This document shows, in pieces, positions 41,660 through 50,500 of a stretch of DNA of 64,000 nucleotides (within the stretch, counting starts at the first letter, position 1; each line of letters starts with the position of its first letter). Both the position numbers and the translations under genes were made by a program. Under the pieces are notes generated by a model. That model ran no database searches. It was given only the letters and a program-made list of their open reading frames with translations, and was not told the origin of the DNA. Origin of the DNA: Porphyra umbilicalis (lineage: Eukaryota; Rhodophyta; Bangiophyceae; Bangiales; Bangiaceae); assembly GCA_002049455.2 (NCBI GenBank), contig KV918785.1:62001-126000 (forward strand). Reading direction: 5' to 3'.

Positions 41660-43706
41660 CCGACGGCACCGACGGGGACGATGCCGACGCCGACGCGGCC
41701 GACGCGGCGCGAGCCGCCGACGCGGCCGACGAGGAGGCGCACGACGGGGCGGCCGCGGCGGCCGACGGCGTCCCCCCCCCCCGGTGGCAGCGGCGGTGGC
41801 ACCCGGCCACGGGCGGTGGGCGTTTGGCGCGCGCCCCCCCCTCCCCCCCCAGGTCGCCGCTGGGGCGACCCCTGCCGACGGGTCCGCCGCTGACGAGCCG
41901 CGGGGCGACGGCGGTAGCCTCTTTGGCGCCGCCGCCGCCGCCGCCGAGGAGGAGGATGAGGACGAGGGGTTTGGCCCCCCCGACTGGCGGTGGCGGCCGC
42001 CCGCGCGGCCGCGGGGCGGCGGCGCGGCCGCCCCCGGGGCGGCCGCGAGGCGCCCGCCGTCGTCGCCGGCAGTGACCGCCGCGTGCGCCGTGGTCGGCGT
42101 TGTCGCCGTGCGTGGCGCCCTGGCGTGGCGGGCGGGGCGGCAGCGGGACGCGGCGCAGCAGCGGGAGGCGCTCGACACGCTCTTTGGCGACCGCGTGCCC
42201 GGCCGTGACGGCGGGGACGGCGGCAAGGGGCGGGGGGGGCGGGGGGGGGGGGGCGCCGCCGGGGGAGGGAAGCGGGGGGGGAAGCGCCGCCCCCGCCAAC
42301 GCGGCCGACGAGGCGGCGGCGGCCGCCGCCGCCGCCGCCGCCGCCGCGGCAGCGGCGGTGCCCATCCCCCCCCCCCCCCCCCAAATCGTGGCCGCCGTGG
42401 CGGGGGTGACGCCCCAAGGGGACCTGGAGCGCGCCATTGCCGCCGCCTTTACCTCGGCCGCCGCCGCCGCCGCCGCGCCGGCGGCGGTGCGCGCGGTCGT
42501 CGACGCGGCCGTTGCCGCTGCGACGGCGCGGGAGGCGGGGCGCCGGCGGGGGGGGGGGGCGACCTCTGCGGTCACTGCCGAAGTGCGCGCGCGCTCCGCC
42601 TTTGACGCGTACGCGTCGCGGAAAGTGTCGGCGGCCGTCGACGCGGCGGCGCCGCTGTTGGCCGACGCGGGGCTGCCGCCGCCACCGCCGCCGCCGCCGG
42701 CCGAGGCGGCGTCAAACGGGGCGGCGTCGCCGCCCGCGGCTGCGGCGGGGTCTGACGGGGCAACCCCCCCCCCCCCCTCCCCCGAGCCCGTGTCGGTGGC
42801 GCTCGCCGCCGCGGGTGCGCTCACGACCGCCCTTGTGCGGGCGGCGCGCCTCCGCCGTGCCGTCTTTGGCGCCGACGTGAACAACAACAACACGGGGGGG
42901 GTGCGCTACGCGGGGCCCCTCACCAAGGGGGAGGGGGGCGCCGGCGACCGCGACCGCGGCGGCGACCGCGACCGGGACCGCGGCGGCGGCGGCGGCGGCG
43001 GTGGCGGCGCCGCCGCCAACGGGGGGGCGTTGCCCCTCGGCGGGCGCCTCTCGCCGCTGCCGTCGGACAAGCTGCTCACCGTCTACCGGCGGCTCGTCAC
43101 CGCCTGGTACGCGCGTGGCGGCGGCGGGCGGCCCGACTGGTTTGACGACGCGGCGGCGGTGCTCGGCGTGGCGCCGCCGCGGAGCTCCACCGTCGGCGCC
43201 GCTGGCGTGGCCGCCGTCGCGGCGGCGGCGGCGGCGACGGCGGGCGACGGTGGCGGCGGCGGCGGCGGCGTCGTCGGGGTGGCCCCCCCCCGGCGCCCCC
43301 CCCCCCCGCGCACGTGGCCGCGCAGGAGGCGGCGGCGGCGGCCGGGGTGTGGCAGACGCTCGCCGCCGCCGGGGTGGCCGACGGCTCGTCGGGCGGCCCC
43401 GCCCGCGCCGCCCACCTCGCCGCCCGCCGCCGCGCGCTGGCGCCCGCCCTCCCCGACGCGGTCGCGTCGGGCGTCGTCGGGGAGGTGGCCGTCATGCGCG
43501 TCATGGTCGCCCTCCAAGCGCTGCTGCGACAGGCGCCCGTGGCGCGGGCGGATGTGGTTGCCCTCCGGTCCATGTGCGACGACCTGTCGGTGGATGTGGG
43601 GGCGATGCTCGATGACGCCGAGGCGCTGGGGGGGGCCCTCGGGCCGGAAGCAAAAAAGTTTGTGGCGGCGCTCCGCGCGCTCTTTCGGGACGTCGAGTCG
43701 GCGTGA
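41146..43706 (+). CDS. Putative plastid-targeted protein, frame-broken, unknown family
   Basis: The first ~100 residues from the ATG at 41146 are Ala/Arg/Pro-rich, as in algal transit peptides. A hydrophobic stretch ending in a typical cleavage site follows (GALPAAAAAALLSLL, then ARPAAASDAL), like a thylakoid-lumen or membrane signal. After a C-run at 41771-41780 the frame changes, and a second hydrophobic helix follows (AVTAACAVVGVVAVRGALAW, about 42073-42130). It changes again in the G-runs at 42232-42252, giving GDLERAIAAAFTSAAAA and RSAFDAYASRKVSAAVD, and once more at the C-runs 43280-43308, giving a well-formed C-terminus (LALQALL-type helices, DDLSVDVGAMLDDAEAL, KKFVAALRALFRDVESA). No known domain is recognised. 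All three breaks fall in homopolymers, so a single gene with indels is more likely than several genes. A G-tract follows the stop. Confidence 0.5.
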
Positions 43707-44610
43707 CGCCGGGGGCGGGGGGGGGGGGGGGGGGGGGTGTGGGGGGGAGAGAGGCATGGGTTTTTGGCGGGGTGGGAAGGCAAAAGGTACAGTAGGTGGT
43801 GGTGGTAGGGGGATGACGACAAGGGCAGCTCGCTGCGATCTCATTGGGCTCGGCGGCAGCAACGAGCAACGAGCAACGAGACGCGTGTCTTTGGCGAGAG
43901 CGGCGGTGCGACGTCCCGTCGAGGGGCGGTCCATCCCCCGCTCCGTCCCACGGCGCCGCTGCTCGCCATGGCTGTGACTCCCAGACAACTTTGTGTTGGG
44001 TCGTGGTGTTTCTTATAGGCCCCGCTACTTCTGGGGAGCCGTCGAGAGACGAGACCCACGGCTATGGCGGCGGTCGAGCGCAAAGAAACGGGGCGGTGGT
44101 GGCACGCCGCCGCGAGCCGTCGACCAGACGGTCTGCCGACCGAGCACTGTAACCAAGAAACGGGCGATCTGGCCGACCGGACGTTCACCCGAATCCAGAC
44201 TGGAAAAGCGCGCCAAGGGCGGTTGCCCGCCGTGCCGGCTCGGCCAGCAACAACAACAAGTCGGCCGGATCGGCGCGGGGCGCGTCGGCGCGGCGCCGCC
44301 GTCGTGCGCCCCCGCGCGCCCGCCGGCGGTCGTTGGCGGTCGGCGCGCGGGACCCGCTGCCGCCGCCATTCTGCCACCCTTGCTTCCCCGCCCCGCCGCT
44401 GACATCCTCATCCTCTGCACGACACACGTCGTTTTGTGTGCCCCCTCTATTCCCTCAAGCCCCTCGCGTCGCGGCGCTCTCCACTGTTGCATTTCCCCCA
44501 CACTCCCTCACGCCCCCCTCCTCGTCGGCGCCTCCCCCACCCCCCCCCCTTCCCCCCCGCTCCCCCCCTCTCCCCCCCACTCCCCTCGCCCCCCCCCCCC
44601 CCCCCCAACC
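43707..44610. other. Intergenic region and 5' leader of UBA2
   Basis: It starts with a G-tract (43709-43745) after the upstream gene and ends with a pyrimidine-rich leader (about 44440-44607), including a C-run of 16 at 44591-44606, just before the UBA2 ATG. At 43860-43880 ACGAGCA is tandemly repeated. No gene seen. Confidence 0.5.
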
Positions 44611-46905
44611 ATGGGCGACCCCCAGGTCGGCTTCACCACCCCCGCCGGCCTCGACGCTGCCTTTGGCGCCGGCGCCGGTGCCGCCGTCGCGGCGGCCAAA
44701 CTCCTCGTCGTTGGCGCCGGGGGCATTGGGTGCGAGCTGCTCAAAAATCTGGCCGCCACCGGCTTCTCCCGCGTCACCCTCATCGACCTCGACACGATTG
44801 ACGTGTCCAACCTCAACCGCCAATTCCTCTTCCGCCGCCGCCACGTCGGCGCGCCGAAAGCGGCGACCGCCGCGTCCCAAGTCGAGGCGCTCGTGCCCGG
44901 CGCGGCGGTCGCGCCGCGCGTCGGCAATATCAAGGACAAGGCGTTTGACGCCGACTACTTTCGCCGCTTTGCGGTGGTGCTCAACGCGCTCGACAATGTG
45001 GAGGCGCGGCGGCACGTCAACCGCATGTGCCTCTCAGCGGGGGTGCCGCTCGTGGATAGCGGCAGCACGGGCTACCACGGCCACGTGGCGGTCATCAAGG
45101 GGGGGGTCACCGAGTGTTACGACTGTGCGCCCAAGGCCGCCCAAAAGGTGTACGCCGTGTGCACCATCCGGTCGACGCCGGAGAAGCCGGTGCACTGCGT
45201 GGTGTGGGCCAAGGCGCTGTTTGACTTGATGTTTGGGCCGGCCGACGCGTCGAATGTGTTGGCCGACTTGGACGGGGGGGGGGTCCACGCGTCGGCCGAG
45301 GGGGAGGGGGGGGGGGCGCCGCCAGAGGGCGCCGCCGCGGACGCTGCCGCGGGCGCCGAGGCGGGTGCCGAGGGGGCCGGGACGGGCGACGCCCAAGCCG
45401 CGTCGGGGGTGGCCAAGGCGGGCGACGCGCAGGCCGCGTCGGAGGTGGCCAAGGCGGGTGAGGCGGACGCTGGCGACGCGGGTGCCGCGGCCGGCAGCGA
45501 CAGCGTGGGGGCGGTGGCGACGACGACGCCGACGGCGGCGGCCGACGGTGCCGCGACGGCGGCCGCCGGCGGGGACCCCACCTCGGTGGAAAAGGACGAT
45601 GCCAAGCGCGTGCGCTACGACGGCGTGGAGGCGCCCGACGCGTTTGTCACCCGCGTCGCCGCCCGCGTCTTCCACGCGGACATTGCCGAGCAGGCGGCGA
45701 TGGCCGACTTGTGGGCCAAGCGGGACCCGCCTACGCCCCTGGACGTGGCCGCGCTCGCCGCCTCGGCGGCGGGCACGGGGTTGGCGGCGGCCGCCACGGG
45801 TGGCACCCTCGACTTGCTGTCGCAGGCGTCGTGGGACGCTGCCGCCTCGGCTGCGGTGTTGGTCGGCACCCTCCGGCGGCTGCTCGCCACCCGCGCGCGC
45901 TCGTTTGGGTCCCTCACCTTTGACAAGGACGATGCCGACGCGCTGGCGTTTGTGACGGCCGCCTCCAACCTCCGCTCCGCCGCCTACGGGGTGCCGCTGT
46001 TATCCCCGTGGGCGGCCAAGGGCATTGCGGGCAACATTGTGCACGCGATTGCAACGACCAACGCGGTCGTGGCGGGGCTGCTGACGCTTGAAGCCGTCAA
46101 GGTGGTGGCCGCCGGTGCGACCGAAGGCGCCGACCTCGCCGCCACGCGCAGCGTCTTTGTCTTAAAGGAGCCGTCGGGGGACGGCGCCAAGGGCCGCCCC
46201 CGCCGCCTGTGCGTGCCCGAGCGCCTCGCGCCGCCGGCGCCCTCGTGCTACGTGTGCTCCTCGGGGCAGCTGGCGTTGCGCGTCGACACGGCCACGTGTA
46301 CGCTGCGGCAGCTCGTCGAGGGCGTCCTCAAGGGGGACCTCGGCGTCCTCGAGCCCCAAGTCGACGTGGCGGGCCCGGGGGACTACCACAACACCCTCTA
46401 CGAGTGTGGGGAGGGCCTCGAGGCGGACGAGGTGGCCGACTTTGAGCGCCGCCTCGACCAGCCGCTCGGTGCCCTCCACGTCGGCCACGGCGCGGCGGTC
46501 GGGGTGCAGGACTTTGCGCAGCGCCTGCGGGTGACGCTCCACGTGGCGCACGTGGAGGGGGGGTGGGACGAGGCGGAGCACCCGCGCCCGTGGGAGCTCG
46601 TCGGCCGCGCGCCCGTCGCCACGGCCGAGACGCCGGCGGCGGCGGCAGCCGACGACGGCGCGGCAACGGTAGCGGCGGCGGCGGCGGCGGGGGCGGCGGC
46701 GGCGGCGGCGCCCGAGGACGCGGACGAGTTGGAGATTGTCGAGCCGGGCGCGCCGGCGGCGACGGCCGACGCGAGCGGGCCGCCGACCAAGAAGCGCCGG
46801 CGGGCAGAGCCGCCGGCGGGCGCCGAGGCGGGGGCGCCCAAAAAGGTCAAGACGGCGGTGGCGGCGGCCGACGCGGACGGCGAGGAGGTCGTGATGATCG
46901 ACTGA
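44611..46905 (+). CDS. UBA2: SUMO-activating enzyme subunit 2
   Basis: Intronless, 764 residues. It forms the E1 heterodimer with SAE1, adenylates SUMO, and passes it as a thioester to UBC9. Visible: ATP-binding GAGGIGCELLKN at ~35-46, DLDTIDVSNLNRQFLF at ~59-74, Zn ligands CYDC at ~169-172 and CYVC at ~546-549, and catalytic Cys at ~184 in YAVCTIRSTP. Also present are the conserved FDKDDADALAFVTAASNLR and HAIATTNAVVAGL blocks, a ubiquitin-fold domain near 555-660, and an NLS (TKKRRRAEP) near 726-735. Human UBA2 has 640 residues; the extra length is mainly an Ala/Asp-rich insertion at ~221-328 between the catalytic Cys and the helical part of its domain, plus an Ala-rich linker before the NLS. 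Acidic-hydrophobic tails (ELEIVE, EEVVMID) resemble SUMO-interaction motifs. The ATG at 44611 is chosen because the conserved domain begins soon after it and a C-rich leader precedes it. Confidence 0.95.
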   Translation: MGDPQVGFTTPAGLDAAFGAGAGAAVAAAKLLVVGAGGIGCELLKNLAATGFSRVTLIDLDTIDVSNLNRQFLFRRRHVGAPKAATAASQVEALVPGAAVAPRVGNIKDKAFDADYFRRFAVVLNALDNVEARRHVNRMCLSAGVPLVDSGSTGYHGHVAVIKGGVTECYDCAPKAAQKVYAVCTIRSTPEKPVHCVVWAKALFDLMFGPADASNVLADLDGGGVHASAEGEGGGAPPEGAAADAAAGAEAGAEGAGTGDAQAASGVAKAGDAQAASEVAKAGEADAGDAGAAAGSDSVGAVATTTPTAAADGAATAAAGGDPTSVEKDDAKRVRYDGVEAPDAFVTRVAARVFHADIAEQAAMADLWAKRDPPTPLDVAALAASAAGTGLAAAATGGTLDLLSQASWDAAASAAVLVGTLRRLLATRARSFGSLTFDKDDADALAFVTAASNLRSAAYGVPLLSPWAAKGIAGNIVHAIATTNAVVAGLLTLEAVKVVAAGATEGADLAATRSVFVLKEPSGDGAKGRPRRLCVPERLAPPAPSCYVCSSGQLALRVDTATCTLRQLVEGVLKGDLGVLEPQVDVAGPGDYHNTLYECGEGLEADEVADFERRLDQPLGALHVGHGAAVGVQDFAQRLRVTLHVAHVEGGWDEAEHPRPWELVGRAPVATAETPAAAAADDGAATVAAAAAAGAAAAAAPEDADELEIVEPGAPAATADASGPPTKKRRRAEPPAGAEAGAPKKVKTAVAAADADGEEVVMID

Positions 46906-47497
46906 GCCCGGGGGTGGGGGGGGGGTGGGCGGGGGGGCCGTTTGGACCTGTGTGCCGGTCTCTGCCGTATCGGGAAAGAGCGGGGGTCGGCCCTTGCCCA
47001 GCCCTGCCATTGCGTCTTTTTTTTTTTTTTTTGTGTCTCACTCGTGACAAACCCCGCCTGCACACGGTTCGGTGCTGTGGTGGAGCGTCGCAGACCACTG
47101 CCTCGGCGCCAACCCCAACGGCCGCAGCCACAATGGTCGACCCAGCGCACCACGGCGGGCGTCACCGAGCACCTCTGCGGTGGCCCCAGCGCACCACTGC
47201 GGTCGTGCGGGCGCCCCATCGCAGTCGTCCGTGCGCACCGTCGCGGTCGTCCCTGCGCAGCCACCGCGGTCGTCCCTGAGCAGCCACCGCGGTCGTCCCT
47301 GCGCATTACCGCGTGCGTCCCAGTGCTCCACCGCGTTCATCGCAGCGCACCGCCGCGCATGGTGGTCGCGTGCCGAGGCAAGCACGCCACCAATCCGCCT
47401 CTGGGGCGGCGGCGGGATTGGGCGGGTAGCGCCCGACATCCGGCTGGCAATGTCGAGCCAACACCCATCCCACGTCGCCCGCGCGGTCGGGGGCGCC
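46906..47497. other. Convergent 3' region between UBA2 and WDR82-like gene
   Basis: A G-tract (46909-46940) follows the UBA2 stop; a T-run of 17 lies at 47016-47032. Then comes the 23-bp minisatellite. No gene. Confidence 0.5.
47120..47360. repeat. Degenerate 23-bp minisatellite
   Basis: The unit GCGCAGCCACCGCGGTCGTC plus CCT is repeated about ten times with drift. The clearest copies lie at about 47240-47315 and diverged copies on both sides. It sits in the 3' intergenic region shared by two convergent genes. Confidence 0.7.
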
Positions 47498-48957
47498 TCA
47501 CGCCGCGCCCTTGGGATGGCCTTCTGGGGGCGGCGTCCAAAACACCACATTCTGACACGCCGACGCCATCATTGCGTACTTGGGGTTCCACTGCCGCCAT
47601 GACGACAGGACGTTGCAACGGCACGATGAAAGACAGAGGCCGACGCCGAACCAATCCCGGGAGAGAGGAGAGAGGTGACAAACACAAACCAGAGGCGGCC
47701 ACACCACACCAGCAAAACAGTCAGTCGAGCCGTTGTCAATGGGGTTTGCCACACACACCACCCCACGCCGCCATGCAGCACCCACCAGCGAGGCAATGAC
47801 CGGGGAAACCACCCCCCAAACTGCAAAACCGCACGCCGCGTCGCCCCCGCCGCCGCCCCCCCTCGCCACGCCACCAACCGTACCTTGACACACCCGACGG
47901 CCGTGGCGTGCCCGCCGAGCCGCGCCACCTCCCGCCGTGCCGCAATGCTCCACACGACGACCTCCCCCCCGGCGGTGCCGGCGAGCACGTACGCCCCGTC
48001 TGGGGTGAAGCTCGCCTCCATAATCAGCCCCTCCCCCTCGGGGGCGCCACCCGGTGGCGGGGGCACACCTGGAGTCCCCGGCGGCGGCGGGGCGGGGACC
48101 CCCCCCCCCGCGCCCGCGCCGACGGCCACCTCGTCCAAGTACACGCCCGAGAAGGCGTCGTACAGGCGCCCGCCCCCCCCCACGCTCGTCAACAGGAGCC
48201 CCTTGCCGTCGGCCGAAAAGGACACCCCCCCCACCTCGGCGACCGTCTCCCGCATGACCAGCTGACAAAATGGCCCCCCATCGTACTTGCGCACATCATA
48301 CAACCGCACGTGCTGCGCGCCGACGCCGTCGCTGTGGGCGACGCCGACGACCAGGCCGGCGGCGTCAAACGACACGGCCGGGGAGCCGCGGAGGCCCCGC
48401 ACCACCCCGCGGGCGGTCGGGGAGCGCGAGTCCCACAACCGCACGGTGCCGTCGAGGGCGGCGGAGAGGAAGGCGTCGTCGACGGGCGACACGCCGACCG
48501 ACGTGACGCCCGCGGCGTGCCCCCCATACGCTTGCGTGTAGGCCGCCGCGTGCAAGTCGAGCGTCCGCAACGCATCGTCGACGGGGGTGGTGGAGGCGGC
48601 GAGGATGACGCCGGGCGCGTGGGTAAAGGCGACCGCCCCCGCCCCGTGCTTTTTGACGGGCACGCACTTGAGCGTCGAGCCGGTCAACACCGAGTGCACG
48701 CCGACCGCCGCGTCGGCACCGGCCGTGACGGCAAGAGCGCCGTCGGGGGAGAAGGCGAGGGAGGAAACGCGCTTGGCGTGCGCTTTGAGCACCTTGGCGC
48801 GGCCGAGGCGGGGGAAGACGCCGTCGGTGAGGCCAAACGGCGGGCGTCCATCCGGGGGGGGGGAAAGGAGGACGCTGCTGGGGGCGGGGGCCCGAGGATC
48901 ATGGGGGGGGGGGAGGAGGACATCATGGTGGGAGGGTGGGTGGGTGCTGAGGAGCAA
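47498..48957 (-). CDS. WDR82/Swd2-like WD40 protein, one intron
   Basis: Exon 1 48957-47884, intron 47883-47591 (donor AAG|GTACGG, acceptor GGCAG|TGG, 293 bp), exon 2 47590-47498. Conserved WDR82 landmarks: LTDGVFPRLGRAKVLKAH at the N-terminus, VSPVDDAFLSAALDGTVRLWDSRSP in the middle, YDVRKYDGGPF, LYDAFSGVYLDEV, EASFTPDGAYVLAGT, and the C-terminal VKWNPKYAMMASACQNVVFW. WDR82/Swd2 is a nuclear WD40 protein of the Set1/COMPASS H3K4 methyltransferase and of transcription-termination complexes. It is slightly longer than usual because of a Gly/Pro-rich loop after the fifth blade and a Pro-rich N-terminal lead. The frame has no ATG before the conserved start. A one-base change in the C-runs at 48856-48864 (coding strand C) would connect it to the ATG at about 48902, so the true start is uncertain. 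Confidence 0.88.
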
Positions 48958-49136
48958 ACGAGGTGGTGGGAGGAACCGCCGACGGGGGGTACGGTTCGCA
49001 GGTGCAATCCACGTGCCAAGGTGGAGGTGGTGAGCTTCGTCGTGAGCGGGACCGCACCTGAAAGCGCTATTGCCACAACATCATGGAAAGAAAGTCCAGG
49101 AAGTTACTTGGCACGTTCGGTTCGGTGCACTCTTCA

Positions 49137-50500
49137 GAACTGAAAACGCGTTCGCGGAAATACCTTGGACTTGTTTACAACGTGCGAAGCAGCCGCCGAC
49201 GACCAGCCCAAGCGAACCACGCCCCTCGCGCGGCCGCGCATCCTCGGCAAACAAGCCGCCAACAAGCACCGCCGCCGCCGCCGCCCACGCCGCCGCCTTC
49301 ACCGCCGCGCCTCCCCCCCCCAGAGACAAGCAGACGAATATCCCCACACCTCCAGACGTGCACACCGCCGCCGGCCTGCCGTCGCACCCGTCCCGGTCGC
49401 CACGGCCGCGGCAGTTTGGCGCCGCCGCCGTTGCCGCAGGCAGGCCGCCGTCGAACTCCGCGCCGCCGTCCCCCGCCGGCGCGTCGGCGGCGGTGCGCAC
49501 GCCCGTTAGCGGCGGCAGCGGCGACGGTGGGGCCATGGACCACAGCCCGCCGCCGCCGCCGCCGCCGTCGCAGCCACCACCCGTCGCAGTCGCGGCGATG
49601 GCGGGCGCGACAGCGGCGGCAGCCGCGGCAGGGGAGGCGGCGGTGGCGCTGCCGGCGCCCTTCCCCGCTCCCAACGGCGGCGGAGCTCGTCCCCCGTCAG
49701 ACAGTGGCGGGGCGAGGAGTGGGGGGGCACCGCAACGGGCGGGGCCGCCGTCAACGCTGCCGCCGCGTCGGCGCGGGGGCGGCGGCGCCTCGGACCATGC
49801 CACATCGCGGGCGACGGGCGGTGCGGCCGCCGGCGGGGAAACCCACACGCGCGCGCGGGGGGGTGGGTGGGGCTGGTCGCCTCGTCGGCGCGGCGGCCGA
49901 CCGCGCCCCGGCTGTGATGGTCGCGGGCGGTCGCGCACGGACGCGCGCGCGGGGGGTGTGTCGGGCGTGTGCGGCCGCCGCGGTGGTGACCCCGACGACA
50001 GCGGTGGTGCGGCCGTCGGCAGCTCCCGCCGGCCGTCCGGGAGCCCTCTCCTCCAGGACGATGGGTCGCGAGCGTCTGCTTGAAATTTCGAACAGAATGT
50101 GCCTTGGTTGTCCCGTGGAGCGCCATCGCCGGACTTAACCACAAAATACAGTCCACGCGTCTGACCAGATCGACGTTTCCGGGGTTCTGAACGCACCAAC
50201 CTCATTCTGAGGCAACTGACCCGGACATCCTACGAAAAGCGACGTACGGCGTCCGTATGACCGCGGCTGACATGCTACAAACGAGAAAAGCTACAGAAAG
50301 TGCTGGACGCATGTTGCGCACCGAACCATGCCCAAAGGACCCGCAGCAGTGATCGATACACTGCGTACCGCCCGAAAAGGTGTGCACACGGGGCCAACCG
50401 CAAGTACTCCCGCGCGTGCACTGGAGAAAAAAAAAAAGTTATGTGTGTGACCCCATGCGCATGTTGATAAGTACCCTAGACTAAAGTTCAGGGAATTGAA
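49137..50500 (+). mobile_element. Putative ~1.36-kb non-autonomous element, copy B
   Basis: It begins GAACTGAAAACGCGTTCGCG (single copy here, double in copy A at 20050) and ends with CGCAAGTACTCCCGC (about 50399), then ATGTTGATAAGTACCCTAGA and CTAAAG. The motifs match copy A in order and orientation. The GC-rich centre (about 49190-50060) is open on both strands in long Pro/Ala/Arg-rich frames that carry no domain. Class unknown; a Helitron-like end (CTAA) is possible but unproven. Confidence 0.5.

Noticed and set aside
40741..42893. Two long minus-strand frames opposite the plastid-like gene (558 and 708 codons)
   Set aside because: Composition is Arg/Ala/Gly-rich throughout, and the plus strand gives non-repetitive helices and a well-formed C-terminus after the frame breaks.
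49081..50205. 374-codon open frame on minus, and overlapping plus frames of similar length
   Set aside because: All three overlapping frames are low complexity and fall inside the putative element B; none has a domain.
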